From Diplocarpon mali (Eukaryota; Ascomycota; Leotiomycetes; Helotiales; Drepanopezizaceae): a stretch of DNA of 64,000 bases. The stretch is from assembly GCA_024741835.1 (NCBI GenBank), contig JAENRP010000079.1:62001-126000 (forward strand), read 5' to 3'. The translations under genes and the position numbers were made by a program. This document shows, one piece after another, positions 1-10,882 of the stretch (positions within the stretch are counted from its first letter, which is position 1; each line of letters begins with the position of its first letter). Below the pieces are notes generated by a model that saw nothing but the letters and a program-made list of their open reading frames with translations, was not told the DNA's origin and made no database searches.

Positions 1-2
1 AA

Positions 3-134
3 GGTAACCCATCGCAGAAGTCTATCTCCAAGGTCCAGTACATTGTAAATATGACCCAGGGCCTTGAGGATTTCCCAGGCCTGGCCAGATATCTGATTCT
101 GACAGTAGTTGTCGGCAAATTGTGCGCATTCTAA
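3..134 (+). CDS. possible C-terminal end of a gene cut by the window edge
   Basis: This frame is open from the window start to a TAA and encodes 43 residues, including the stretch VQYIVNMTQGLEDFPGLARY. The composition looks protein-like, but I recognise no family, and an open frame of this length can arise by chance. If real, it is the last exon of a plus-strand gene that ends just before the convergent NMN adenylyltransferase gene. Confidence 0.2.
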   Translation, partial: GNPSQKSISKVQYIVNMTQGLEDFPGLARYLILTVVVGKLCAF

Positions 135-252
135 CGGGCTCCCGCGCGTGGAATTAGTGTGGCGCAGCTGATAACCAGAAAGTAGGTCGTAATGTACTCT
201 ATCTTACAGAAACCTACGTGCAAGTCCAATCTCGTAATGAGTAAGAGCTACT

Positions 253-1311
253 CTAGCTCTTCGAGGCACGGGAAGTTCCAGCAAGAGCTTCCTCCGCCTT
301 TGATTTCGAGTCCACATTCTCTTCCTCGTACAGACCGTTTGCTTCGATGTACTCGATGACGGGTGCTGGGATCAGGTATTGGACGCTCATCTCTCTGCGA
401 AGGAAGAGCCTAATCTTGGTGCTCGATATATCATTCTGTATCAGTTGCTTCGGTCTGTTAGTTCGAGTGTTTTGAAAATGGTTCGACGTATACGTACTGC
501 AATAACGTAGATATTGTCTTTCCACTGCTGTAGGCTTGTCAGGGCCTCGTCAATATCTGTCCCGGTTCTCTCCACCACAAATGCACCGTATCGGCCTAGA
601 ATGTGGTCAAGATCTTTGTCGGACCACACACCAGGGGTTGCTGTTTCAGATTTCAGCGTCTTCAGTCTCACAGATTCGGACAGATATAGCTATTGAAGTG
701 GCCTCTGGTCCGTAGACTGCCGAATCGGAATGGCTAGAGCACTGCTGTAGAAATGGGTTGCCTTACACATGGTTTGTATGAGATCGGCCCCTGCAAGTAG
801 CATGATCCGACACTTCACTCTTGTCCCATCCGGTTTCTCCACACCTCCCAGCACTTCGTTGATCTCATGCTCAAAATGATCGAGCACTTGGGCAGTGGGT
901 ACGTATTCTGTCTGGACGGCCTCCCACGGGTCTACCATAAGCCAGCTGGACTGGTCGGCACCTAATTCGCACATGCGCAAGCTGTAGAAAAAATCAGCGA
1001 CATTCTTTGCAGAGCAGAAGTTGGACGGACCGGTGTCGAGCACTCGCTAAGCCCGCCTTCTTGTATGCGTCTCCAACCGGCGAAAAGTAGCCTCCCATTA
1101 TCTCAAAGGCGGAGTTGAACTTGGCGTAGTCGGCGCCCAGCTCGAACATTCGCATGTGTAGATAGGTAATCGGAGAAAAAGACCCGCAAGCAATGAGTAC
1201 CAACGGCGTCCTATTTCCTTCGCGCTGGGTGAGCCTAAGGCGGTGCCTCGGAAATGTGTAGTTCTGGAGCGCTTGCGCCGAGGCAAGATGCGCCGCGGTC
1301 GCGGAAGCCAT
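253..1311 (-). CDS. nicotinamide/nicotinate mononucleotide adenylyltransferase (NMNAT)
   Basis: This enzyme joins NMN or NaMN with ATP to make NAD+ or its deamido form, the last core step of NAD synthesis. Four exons (1311-1031, 981-767, 640-498, 447-253) close in frame to 277 residues, normal for fungal NMNAT. The nucleotidyltransferase motif GSFSPITYLHMRMFELG is in exon 1. SSWLMVDPWE and IMLLAGADLIQTM are in exon 2. STPGVWSDKDLDHILGRYG is in exon 3. The second signature ISSTKIRLFLRR and the C-terminal PAPVIEYIE are in exon 4. Introns 1 and 2 have ordinary borders. Intron 3 (497-448) keeps frame only with an AAG acceptor seven bases after a CAG. An in-frame ATG at 1410 would add 33 unconserved-looking residues, so I chose 1311. 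No nuclear or mitochondrial targeting signal is evident. The assignment is firm; the paralogue name is not. Confidence 0.93.
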
Positions 1312-2409
1312 TGTGAGCAGGTAGATGGTGTTGTTTCTGAGAGGATGAGCAGACACGCTCTGCCTGACGAGGTTGGTCGTCGGGTGACTAACGTAGTCTA
1401 GGCAAGGCAATCGCTGTCAGCAACGGGATTCGAGAATCTTGACGCCACAGGGGTGGGTTTTCGCAAGCGCAAAGGTCTGGGGGGTCTGGATTATTGTGTG
1501 ATCGAAGGTCGTTTGCGATGCTAGAAATAATAAAATGTTAATGATAGTAATTGTTTACTTTGCTGTGATCCCAGGAGGTGGAAGAGAGAAGAAGCAAGTA
1601 GGTGGGAGTAGCCGAAGGGGTCCCCGAAGGAGCGTGAAGACGCTACCTGGTGAGCTGAGGGGTCGAAGCGCTGGGAATGAGATCCGATAGCCAAAGTTTG
1701 ATCCGAAAAGATGGAGGAGTATTCGCGGCCTGAGTCAACGGCAGACAGTGTCAGTGTTCAGTTGTGAATGTTCTTTGATCCTTTTGCCAGAACTTCGCCT
1801 CCTCTCTTCATAACTTCTAGCTAAGCTCTGCTCTTGGTGGGGCGGGGTGGTACAGTAAACATCGCTTTACTGTGCTGGAGCATGAGGTCACCACAGTACT
1901 GTGTACGTCCAATAAATAGTCCAGTACACCAAAGACAGAACCAGGGATGCTAGCCTGACTCTCACACTCTCTGCCAGGCTTTTGTCTCAGCACTGACTGC
2001 ACTGACTGCACTGTTTACCTAGGAAGTATATGGTAAGTAGTGTGCGGTGCCTCCTCGTAGTAAGCAGACTACAGGCCCGGGAGCCGGACGTCACGGGACG
2101 GAACTCGTACAATTTAGCGCGATTTGGCTTACGAACGCCTCACCATGCTACGATCGTTGAGGCTGGATGAAGGATGTTGATTTTGCAGAGGATGAGAATG
2201 CAAGTGGAAGGCTGCAGGTTGTAGCTTGCAGCTCGCAGCTGGCAGTTGGCAGCTTGCAACTTGCAGTTGGTACCCGGGCGGTGAGAAGGTGTGGCAGAAC
2301 TCGACAGCTACAGACCGAAAGATACCCCACCGGCACACAACAAATTCCCGAAACTGAACGAGTGAGGCTCCGATCCGCAACCTTCTTTGGATATCGCAAC
2401 CATCTCCTC
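1312..2409. other. intergenic region between divergent NMNAT and SRR1-like genes
   Basis: This is the presumed shared promoter of the divergently transcribed neighbours. It includes a short direct repeat of ACTGACTGC near 1992-2010 and the GCAG-rich repeat listed separately. Short frames run through it, including an in-frame extension of the downstream gene back to 2167, but their repetitive translation looks like untranslated sequence. Confidence 0.5.
2212..2272 (+). repeat. degenerate GCAG(C/T)T(G/T) tandem repeat
   Basis: About 60 bases are built from imperfect 7-base units such as GCAGCTT, GCAGCTG and GCAGTTG. It lies about 140 bases upstream of the chosen start of the SRR1-like gene, so it probably falls in the promoter or 5' leader. 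Confidence 0.7.
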
Positions 2410-3414
2410 ATGGAGGATCTACAGGCTAAAACAAAGGGCAAGGCGCGTCGAAGTCGAAAGAAGAAAGAGGCCAACACGAACACCTCAAAGCCGACGATTG
2501 TGCATACGAAGAGAAAGGAGGTCGAAGGCAACGATGGATGGATACACATCGTCGATAAACCTCGATCCAAAAAGGCGAATGCGAAAGCCTTCACTCAGCT
2601 ACTGCAAGGGGGAGACTTCGAAATCAACGGCGTCAATTATGTCCATCGGACACTTGCAGAGATGGAGGAGGAATTTGATCACTGGAAGAGATCGTGGGGA
2701 GAGCGACCTGCTTGCAAGGATTTGAAAGAGAGGATAAGGGATATCGAGAACGCACGGAAGATCCAGAACATAGTGGTGCTTGGTTTGGGAAGCCTTCAGA
2801 GTGCGAGGAGAGAGGGGAGAAGGGCAAGTGCTACGCAATTGGCTGCTCTGCAGACGATTGTAGGCAGTCTTGAGAGAGGAGCCGAGCTACAACTTACGTT
2901 CCAGGATCCGCAGTTTACCGACGTGGATAAGGAGTTTCTGACGAGTCTGGGTTACAAGGTTGTGGACGACCCAGAAGCATTCACGGAAGTTGGGGAGGGC
3001 AGTCTGGTTTACGCCATTCATTGCTATGGGGAGGTCTACAAAGCTATCAGTCAAAGGCCTAGACCTGCTGTTTTGATCGGGACTAATGTCGAAAACTTTA
3101 GAAGATTTGATTCGCAAGTTACTCTTCACGACTAGTGAACACGTCTAACTGATTTTAGGTCAGAAGACAGCATTGCCAAAGTTCTTGATAGCATGGTGGA
3201 TGGATGCCAGATTATTGATTTTCCACAGCTTCGTCATGATTTTTCCGACACCAAGATATATCTACGACTACCTACTGTGTCGGTAGCCAAGGGACCGCCT
3301 TCCAATGATAGACAGGCAATAGAAACCACCAAGATAGAATCTTTAAAGAGAAGTCCCAAGGAAGAGGTAAATAAAGTAGAGGCGACGTCCAAGGAAAGGT
3401 TAAAGACGCAATGA
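2410..3414 (+). CDS. SRR1-like domain protein
   Basis: The product resembles the fungal SRR1-like family, named after Arabidopsis SENSITIVITY TO RED LIGHT REDUCED 1. The biochemical role in fungi is poorly known; the family is linked to transcription and haem-related regulation in other eukaryotes. Visible features are a basic N-terminus (KGKARRSRKKKEA), then QNIVVLGLGSLQS, a core with LTFQDPQFTDVDKEFLTSLG, YAIHCYGEVYKA and RPAVLIGTN, and in the last exon DFPQLRHDFSDTKIYLRLP, the usual end of the domain. I start at the ATG at 2410 because the in-frame upstream extension from 2167 is repetitive. An intron near 3118-3211 is required, since TAG and TGA lie in frame. However, the most obvious pair (GTTACT..TTTTAG) shifts frame; a CAG acceptor at about 3211 keeps frame. 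The exact junction is unresolved. Confidence 0.75.
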
Positions 3415-6400
3415 GTAGAGCTGTATTGAGGGGAGACGCACTATTGACTGAGTGTTAATATCACATGGCGCGTATAAAGTATATTTGATGAAATGGTACA
3501 ACTCGCAAGAGGGAGACCAAGAGAAGGCCCCCTCTCATGCAACTAGTCAGGGACATCGTTGTAATATTTGCAGCGGGGAACCGTTTCAAAAATAAGCCGA
3601 AGATCATCTTGTTTCTTCTAGCGATCCGCATTCTTATCTGGCTCGGACAGAAGGGTAGTGCGGGGTACGAAGTATGATCTACATACGCACAGCCTCAATA
3701 CTCGAGTTGGGTACTCTGTCAAACGGTCTTCGCACAGCCGATGTTTGGAATCTTAAGCCAGATATGCTTTACAAAGGTACAGTGGAGTTCTATACGATAA
3801 AATGGATAAGTTATCCAGATTTCATCGCCTTTACCCCTACAACATACTAGCAGATCTACAGAAGTCTCCACTCTTTGCGTTTGAATTTACTCTTAATAGA
3901 TAGAATTTACCCCCTTGGAAATAGTTCGGGAAATATTCGGTAAACATTTTATTGAATATGGTTTTCAGTACCAAATCTGCTGTTCTTACTAAGCCCCTAT
4001 CTTGGCCGCGGTCACACAATTGTCAATGAAATACATGCCTCTGCTTAGTTTGAAGCAGACGCCAGAATCTAGCTTATTATAAAAATTAGTGTTAGTAACC
4101 TTCTGCTTCTAAAGAGTAGATTGTAACGAGGGCTCAAGTTGATTGATGCTATGAGTCACGTTACCTTGACACGGCCTCCAGTCCTCAGCTAGTTATGTTT
4201 CCTCCGATTTACTTCATAACATTTAATTAGGGGGAAGATGGCTGTACGGAGGTACAGAGGTACAGCAGTTACCTAGTATTGATCCCTATTCTCTTAATAG
4301 TAAACCTTGGTGTCAAGCTGTGAAACTAGGGGTTTCTCCAAGTGGTGAGCAGAAGCTTGTAAATTCCATTCTAACTATATATCTGAGCTCCCTAAATAGA
4401 GTTGCTCCATGGCCACTCCAAGGGCTGATTACATAATCAGGTTCTTGGAGCCTCAGGCTCCTCACTGCGCAACACTTGGTCCTTGCAAATCAACTGCAAT
4501 AATAAAGAGAAATATCAAAAGATTGAGTACGATTGACATAGGGTGCATCAAATGACTTTGGTAGTCTTCTTTTACGTTTGTTTTTATTCTTAATTGTATG
4601 ATTTATATAGTACTGAAGTACAGGTGCCAAGGGGTCTCTTGTTGACAGGTCCGTAACTATACTAAATCGCTTTACCTTTGTACTCCTTTATAAACCCAAT
4701 AAAATCTCCCAATTTACGATCTACAGGGTGACGAATACTGCATGAGCGCGGTCCTCAACCCCGGAGTAGAAAGGGGGGCTTTAGCTGGTCTGATTGGTTG
4801 TAGAGCCTACTTTTTCCAATTTTATTCTCTTAGGGGTCTCTTCAAAGCTCGGCGGGCGGAAGAGCGGATTTACTTGAACTCAATCCGGAAAATCTTTACT
4901 AGGACTTTGGCTAGTTCACTTATTGATCGATCTGTATTCTGGTTAATGAGTTTCAGGGTTAATAGCATAGAATGACTAAATGCTTTGTACCTGAAACGTA
5001 ATGTATACAAAGTGAAACTACTATTTCGGCATTTGGAATCAGAACTTGCTTTCAAATCGTTGCTTCTATTTTGTCACAGGCCAAACAAACCCTATGTGAA
5101 AGTATAATTAGCCTTGCAACCCCGCCATAAATCTAACGTTGTACTTATGCTAATGTGGTGGTTGTGTGACCTGCGACGAAATATTGTCACTAGTCAAACA
5201 ACTTATCATTAACTTCACATATTTTGCTTACGCGGCGTGGTTACGCGAATTTATTGAGTCTCTCTACCCCTCTTCCACTCAACTCCCCCATTTCCTCCCC
5301 CTAATGAATGTTAAATTATGGCAGAAAGACTATGCTATAGGTTTAAAGCATGAGCAGGCCTTGCTAGCCGAAGAGCGCAGAAGAAAAAAAGTAGTATAGA
5401 TTAACTATATTTGCAGCAGAACTCTCTGCCTCGTAGAGAGTAACACAAGCTTATCTGACATGCTATTTCCCCCAGAGGACCACCTACCGACACCGGCTAT
5501 AGCTTAGTCCCAAATTTGCGCCAAACTTCGTATGTTTTGAAGATTTAGAAGTACAGCTTCCGTATATGCTTTATCACCGCAACGTCAATAAATTTCGGAA
5601 GGTACATTATCGCGGGCCAAGGAAACACCCCATTAACGTGTATGAAGTACTTAACCTTGCAAACCTGCTGAATATCTACCCTTGTACCTAGCCTGATGTG
5701 GTATTTTCCTGGCCTTTGATGATGCATTCTTACAGTGCTGGCTTGAACCCCTTGAATCCAAGACCTTGGAACAGTGAGGAGCGCATGGGCTGCATGCCCC
5801 ACTTTGAAGATATTACCTCCGTAGCCACGAAACCAGTCGCCCACCTATCTTGGTCACCGAGCTAGCCGTAAGACTATTTAAGAGTCAAAAGAGACCTGCG
5901 TGTTTCGACATTCCATGCAATAGCAATTAATGCTGTCTCCAAAGGAAGTTCTCTTTGTTCGTTGTGAAGCTTGCCACTATCATCCCAATCGGACTCTGTT
6001 CCCCATCTCTGGAATCTTCTCTTTGATAAAGCGAGAAACTTGCTGTAAATTTTTTTTGAGTTTGTTATCCTTCGTGATCATTTCCAATCAATTCATAACT
6101 TTATATAGCATCAGAATGACTGTGGGATAGTGGGCTGTAACGCAGTACGATTGACCTTCTTCTGTCCACTATTTTCACTAATCAATTTTGTAGGGAGGAG
6201 CATGTAAGCCAGGCTAATGTGATGGCTGTGATGTTGCAATGGTGGATAACTGTGCAGAAATGACCTGCCAAGTGAGTGCCTTCCTCTGTTCCAAGTACTC
6301 AATAACATCCTAATAACGATTATATAGACTTGCCACGTTCTATGCGTAAGTCTTCAGTTTAAATGCTCCATCCTGTCATTATAATATGGTAAACAACATA

Positions 6401-7008
6401 TACGCCTGTCGGAATACTAGTCACATGTTAGTCACATGTAAGTCACTAGGTTTGGCTTGGCTTGGCACTTGCTACTGTATTTACTTCTCGCTCTCCAAGA
6501 ATAGCTTGGAGGATGCAAGCTCTACAGCCACGAATGTAATCAACGTATTCGAGAAGCTTCATCATTTGTGCACACCTAATGTGATACCAACGACGCCCGT
6601 GGTTGGTGTAGTTGACTATAGGAAGCTATAATTATTATACTTCAAGTTTAGTTGAATCAAGGTTATCAGCTTACCCTGTTTTCATAGTGTACCTCCACCT
6701 AGAGGGTATACAAGTCTTAGGCTAGACAAGAGTCCTCTCGCCTGGGCCACCGCCAGGAGCACTGTATTCGATTGAGGGGAGAGGGGAAGGGTTATCTCTC
6801 TCTTCCTCGGGCTACCAACCGAGATAACTCCTACTTGATGATTTCTCTCAGGGGCGTTATGCGAAGATTTCTCAATTTGGATTCGGATCTATGTCCCAAA
6901 AATTTTACTCTAAATCCCCATTGGTACTCAGAATCTCTTTTTCCCCCAATATTTTGAGGGGGAGACTACAAGGATAGAAATCCTCTTGATAAATCTCAAG
7001 ACCAGCAG
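3415..7008. other. gene-poor stretch of 3.6 kb
   Basis: No gene is convincing here. The DNA is visibly more AT-rich than its flanks, and open frames are short and scattered on both strands. One short frame at 5166-5399 has a basic tail (LLAEERRRKKVV) and stays open after its TAG, so it may be a decayed gene or transposon remnant. I found no terminal repeats or target-site duplication. Confidence 0.5.
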
Positions 7009-7644
7009 CTAGAACGAGACGCGCGCAACCAAGTTGATGCATGAAGATTTCTTAACAGTGCCAAAGGCCTCGGTCAACTCCACTAGAGCCATCCTCACCA
7101 ACTGCTCACCATCAACGTCAGGGATGTTTCTGTCTCCAACCGGATCCTCGGCAATTAAAACATCATAGCCTTTCTCCGCTGCCTGTCTAGCCATGGTACT
7201 GACACAGACATGAGCCATGTCGTCCGTCAATACAAGCTTGTTCTTGCCCGTACTCTTCAGGAACTCCTCGAGATCAGTACTAGTGAAAGAACTAGGTGCT
7301 TGCTTGCCAGTGATTTTTCGCCTTTTGGCGAAAACTCGGAGAATTTTTTGGCTAGATCAGTATCTGGTGTAAACACTGGGGCTCTAGGTGGTGTTTGATG
7401 AATAGTGTGAACGAGGGGCGCCGATGCCGCCCGGTATTTTTCGAGAAGGGTTGAGATAGCCTTGCGTGTCGAAGCTACATTCTCGGTCTTCAGATGGCCC
7501 TTTGCATACCTAGAATGTGAGCTTCGTCTTGAGATCGTCGACGAGTACATACTCATTCTGTGCGTCAATGATGATTAGCACGCTCTCTTTTGTGGAGGCC
7601 GTTGATGGTCCAACACCAATTAGTTCTCTGAAAGCTTTAGCCAT
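7009..7644 (-). pseudogene. isochorismatase-family cysteine hydrolase, frameshifted
   Basis: The family comprises alpha/beta hydrolases with an Asp-Lys-Cys triad acting on isochorismate, nicotinamide and related amides. Exon 1 (7644-7553) holds [10 protein letters not shown] with the nucleophile-assisting Asp. A clean GTATGT..TAG intron (7552-7510) follows. Exon 2 continues with LLEKYRAASAPLVHTIHQTP and DLAKKFSEFSPKGE. Near 7317 the reading must move by one base to reach QAPSSFTSTDLEEFLKSTG and HVCVSTMARQAAEKGYDVLIAEDPV, which carry the catalytic Lys region and Cys. The shift sits in a run of five A, consistent with one lost base. The usual glycine-containing loop before the Cys reads LTDDMAH. 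The frame after the break is otherwise open to the stop, so a recent loss or a sequencing error are both possible. Confidence 0.75.
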
Positions 7645-8262
7645 GACGTATGAGAAGTTTTGGGGTCTTAGGAGAAGTCAATTTTGTGGTATGGAGAATA
7701 AGACAGTAAATTATGCTTATCATCTAGTAGGTAAGAGCGGGGTGAGAGGTTACATATTCTCATTACTGTGCTCTTGGTGTCAAGGTCAATGGCTACCTAC
7801 CTACCTACCTACCTACACTTGACTGGATAATATCTGCAGAGACTGAACTCACTGATCCTATTTCCTTGTAATAACCTTGAGTATTGTTGAAAGTTGTAAC
7901 TGCATTGAATACAAAACCCAGGCTGGCAAAAGTTACTAATCAGTTGATATGCCATTATTTTTCTTTGAGGACGTCTTCATTGAGTGCTCAACTACCTGAT
8001 TATGAAGATAAGACAAGTACATAGTTTCTAGCCAACCTTTGATCACTGTCTAGCGTTGAATTGACCCATGAGATTCCAGAGCCACGGTTCAGGTACCATA
8101 CACCTTGGGAACCCCTTCAAAGCCAAGGCTAGTAGCCTTTACACCCTGTATCTTATCGCCGAAACCCAATTAGAACATCAAACGCACCAATTACTTCCAA
8201 CTGACTTCCGCTTTCACGTTTACAGAATTTTCCAGAAGTAAAGAAGAAGAGATAGCAGATGC
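7645..8262. other. intergenic region with TACC microsatellite
   Basis: This lies between the divergent hydrolase and carrier genes. A (TACC)n tract of about six units occupies 7793-7816. I see no other recognisable element. Confidence 0.5.
7793..7816 (+). repeat. (TACC)n microsatellite
   Basis: About six perfect copies of the tetranucleotide TACC lie upstream of the hydrolase start. Confidence 0.9.
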
Positions 8263-9370
8263 ATGTCGGCAACCGGGGAGCACCCAAAGGATGAGGTATT
8301 TTTCAATCACGGATCTCCAAGAGGCTGTGTTGACCATAATAGGGTTCCAAAACCCAAGTATTAGTTGCAGGAGCAACAGCCGGATTAATCGCAAGGTATA
8401 TTCTACTCCAAGCTCCAAATCCATCTCTAACAGTCTTCAGATTCACCATTGCTCCCCTAGACGTCGTCAAGATTCGCCTACAACTCCAGACTCACTCCCT
8501 CTCTGACCCTCTCTCCCACCGCGACCTCCGTGGCTCTCCAATCTACAAAGGCACGCTCCCAACGCTCAAGCGTATACTCAAGGAAGAAGGCATCACAGGA
8601 TTATGGAAAGGCAACATACCTGCGGAGCTGATGTATGTTTCGTACAGCGCGATACAATTTACCACCTACCGAACGGTGTCCACGACTTTACAAAATGCGT
8701 TTGGAGATCACGAACTGCCTGCTGCGGCTGAGAGCTTCATTGCCGGTGCGAGCGCGGGTGCTGTTGCAACAACGGCTACTTATCCGCTGGATTTGCTCCG
8801 TACGAGATTCGCTGCACAAGGCACGGAACGCATCTATAGCTCACTGGCTGCTTCGATGCGCGAAATCGTTACGTCTGAAGGTCCGAGAGGTTTCTTCCAG
8901 GGCCTCGGAGCGGGCGTAGGGCAGATCATCCCTTACATGGGCATATTCTTCTCGACGTACGAGACGCTACGGCTACCATTGGCGAAGATGCAACTCCCGT
9001 ACGGATCTGGGGATGCTACTGCTGGAGTTCTCGCGTCGGTCTTCTCGAAGACGACAGTGTTTCCGCTGGATCTGATTAGGAAGCGCCTGCAGGTCCAGGG
9101 CCCGACGAGGTCAAGGTACGTGCATAAGAATATTCCGGAATACACGGGTGTCTTTAAGACGATGACGGATATCATTCGGGAGGAGGGGGCGAGGGGCTTG
9201 TACCGTGGGTTGACGGTCAGGTGAGTTTCTTCCCTCCTGTTGAAGGGGGTGCTGACCGGGATAGCCTTTTCAAGTCTGCGCCAGCTAGTGCTATTACTAT
9301 GTGGACGTATGAACGGGTCCTCCGTATGTTGATGTATATGGAGACGAAGGGGAATTCTTTGGACGAGTGA
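8263..9370 (+). CDS. TPC1: mitochondrial thiamine pyrophosphate carrier
   Basis: This is an inner-membrane carrier that imports thiamine pyrophosphate into mitochondria. Four exons (8263-8295, 8343-8395, 8441-9220, 9265-9370) join in frame to 323 residues, typical of the family. The three carrier repeats each show the PX[DE]XX[KR] signature: [19 protein letters not shown] and [10 protein letters not shown]. Subfamily features are the short N-terminus [17 protein letters not shown], the stretch [50 protein letters not shown] and the end [14 protein letters not shown]. Exon 1 is only 33 bases and would be easily missed; it is supported by GTATTT..ATAG borders and exact frame closure. I see no thiamine riboswitch-like sequence in the introns or leader. 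Confidence 0.95.
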
Positions 9371-9815
9371 GGCATACCGGTGGTTTGTTTTTGGACGCTT
9401 GGTGATACCCATAATTGCGACTTGTTGTGCTAGTAGACCAGAACCAGAATGGAGAAACTATTACGCATAAAAAGCTTCAGGCTCATTATACTAAGCCCTT
9501 GCCCTTGAAAATTTCCACGTTTTCGGGTATTCTAGCTTGTTCCTGCTCAATAACAGCCGCCTCGCTAGCCTTTTTGTTGACCCACAGCTCGCTGTTAAGA
9601 TTATGCAAAAAGGAAAATTTTCCAAACCATGAAACCAGGCCATTGATTACAGGAACAAGGTCTTGAAGGCCAAAGCCCTCTATACGGAAAGCAAGATACG
9701 ACCCAAACCTAGACTTCAATCTTTGCCAGGTCTTGGCAAGGAATTCCCCAAGAAACTCATATAAATTTTTATTTTGGTAAGTAAATCGGTATTCAAAAAA
9801 CCATTCATTTGGTTC
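9371..9815. other. intergenic region
   Basis: The short minus-strand frame 9486-9719 has no recognised domain. I see nothing else. Confidence 0.4.
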
Positions 9816-9921
9816 AGGTCGTACCCGGGCTCGAACCGGGGATTCGGGAAAGCTTCTTTTTAAAGCTGTGATTCTGATATGTAGTCAAAATCCCACGTGC
9901 TAACCACTACACTATACAACC
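9816..9921 (-). tRNA. tRNA-Gln (anticodon UUG) with 34-nt intron
   Basis: Read on the minus strand, the acceptor stem GGTTGTA pairs with TACGACC, with one G-T wobble, followed by discriminator T. The D-arm is GTGT-AGTGGTTA-GCAC, the anticodon stem TGGGA/TCCCG, the anticodon loop T-T-TTG-A, and the T-arm CCCGG-TTCGAGC-CCGGG. After a 34-base intron (9884-9851) placed directly 3' of position 37, the mature RNA is 72 nucleotides. The TATAGTGTAGTGGTTA opening and the CCCGGTTCGA arm match eukaryotic glutamine tRNAs. Internal A- and B-box promoters are therefore present. Confidence 0.93.
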
Positions 9922-10882
9922 ATCACACATGCCGCGAGTGTTGTTCAAACACTTGCATGTTACAACGGAATTATACAGATACATATTTGTTGAGGTATAT
10001 GAACCAGAACAGTCGGTCAAAAATCGGGATGGTTGACTGGGCTTAGGGTAAACAATGAAAACCTTTCTGGTCTGGGGACATCTTCAGCAGCAATACATTA
10101 TTCTGTTGGGTCTGGTGGAACAAGATTAGCTCGAGTATCTTGTCAAATTTCCTTGATTCACAAATGTGGACGTGGCTTTTCTATAGGCTTGTTAGGTCTT
10201 TCAAGCCGGATGAAAGCGTGAATCCGCGGGCCTAGAGATCCATTGTCTTGGAAGCTTAGTCAGGCAACTTGAGCAAACAGAGCAAACATTTCCCAGAAAC
10301 TAGCGCCGACTACTAAGCGAGGTACCAATTTTTTCCCTATAAAGCCTCCTCCGCCACCCAATGTTTCTCTTCCCTCCCCATCTTAGTGCATGGGTACGTT
10401 TCTCCCCCTATAACTAATTGAGCAGTAGCTAATAGTCGCTCAGGTTTTACGCATATCAGTGAGGATTCGTCCGAGATTGCGTTTTTGCTAGTTGAAAACT
10501 ATAACCATGACCGCTCTTGCTTGGTTTCGGCCGGGTGAGGAATTTTTGGAACATACCTTCTTCAGGTTGAGGAGATCTTTTTCGTTGCGATGGGCTCCTC
10601 GTGAGCTCCCGTGAAGAAGAAGAACAACAGTTCAGCTTTGGAGTGCGGATTTCACCCACCATTAAGGGTAATAACGTTGGATCTCTGAAAGGTGATGGCT
10701 TCAGACTAGATAGCATTTGCTTTAACGTGGACAAGAAAACAAAAATGATAAAATATGGCTATTCGTTGTTTTCAAAATGCGATGCCTACTTCGGAACGCG
10801 CCTTGAATGAATATATGCCATCGTGCTGGAAGCTCTCCACGACCCCATCTTCAAATTGTTCATCATTGATACCATCACCACA
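9922..10882. other. intergenic region
   Basis: Short frames on both strands (10033-10221, 10456-10734, 10601-10810) show no domain or conserved motif. This is presumably tRNA upstream sequence plus the promoter of the reductase gene. Confidence 0.4.

Noticed and set aside
5545..5844. 99-codon minus-strand open frame in the gene-poor stretch
   Set aside because: No start context, domain, partner exon or repeat ends; indistinguishable from chance.
8291..8506. 71-codon plus frame and 77-codon minus frame at the start of the carrier gene
   Set aside because: These are off-frame readings over the carrier's first exons and introns; the spliced carrier explains the region.
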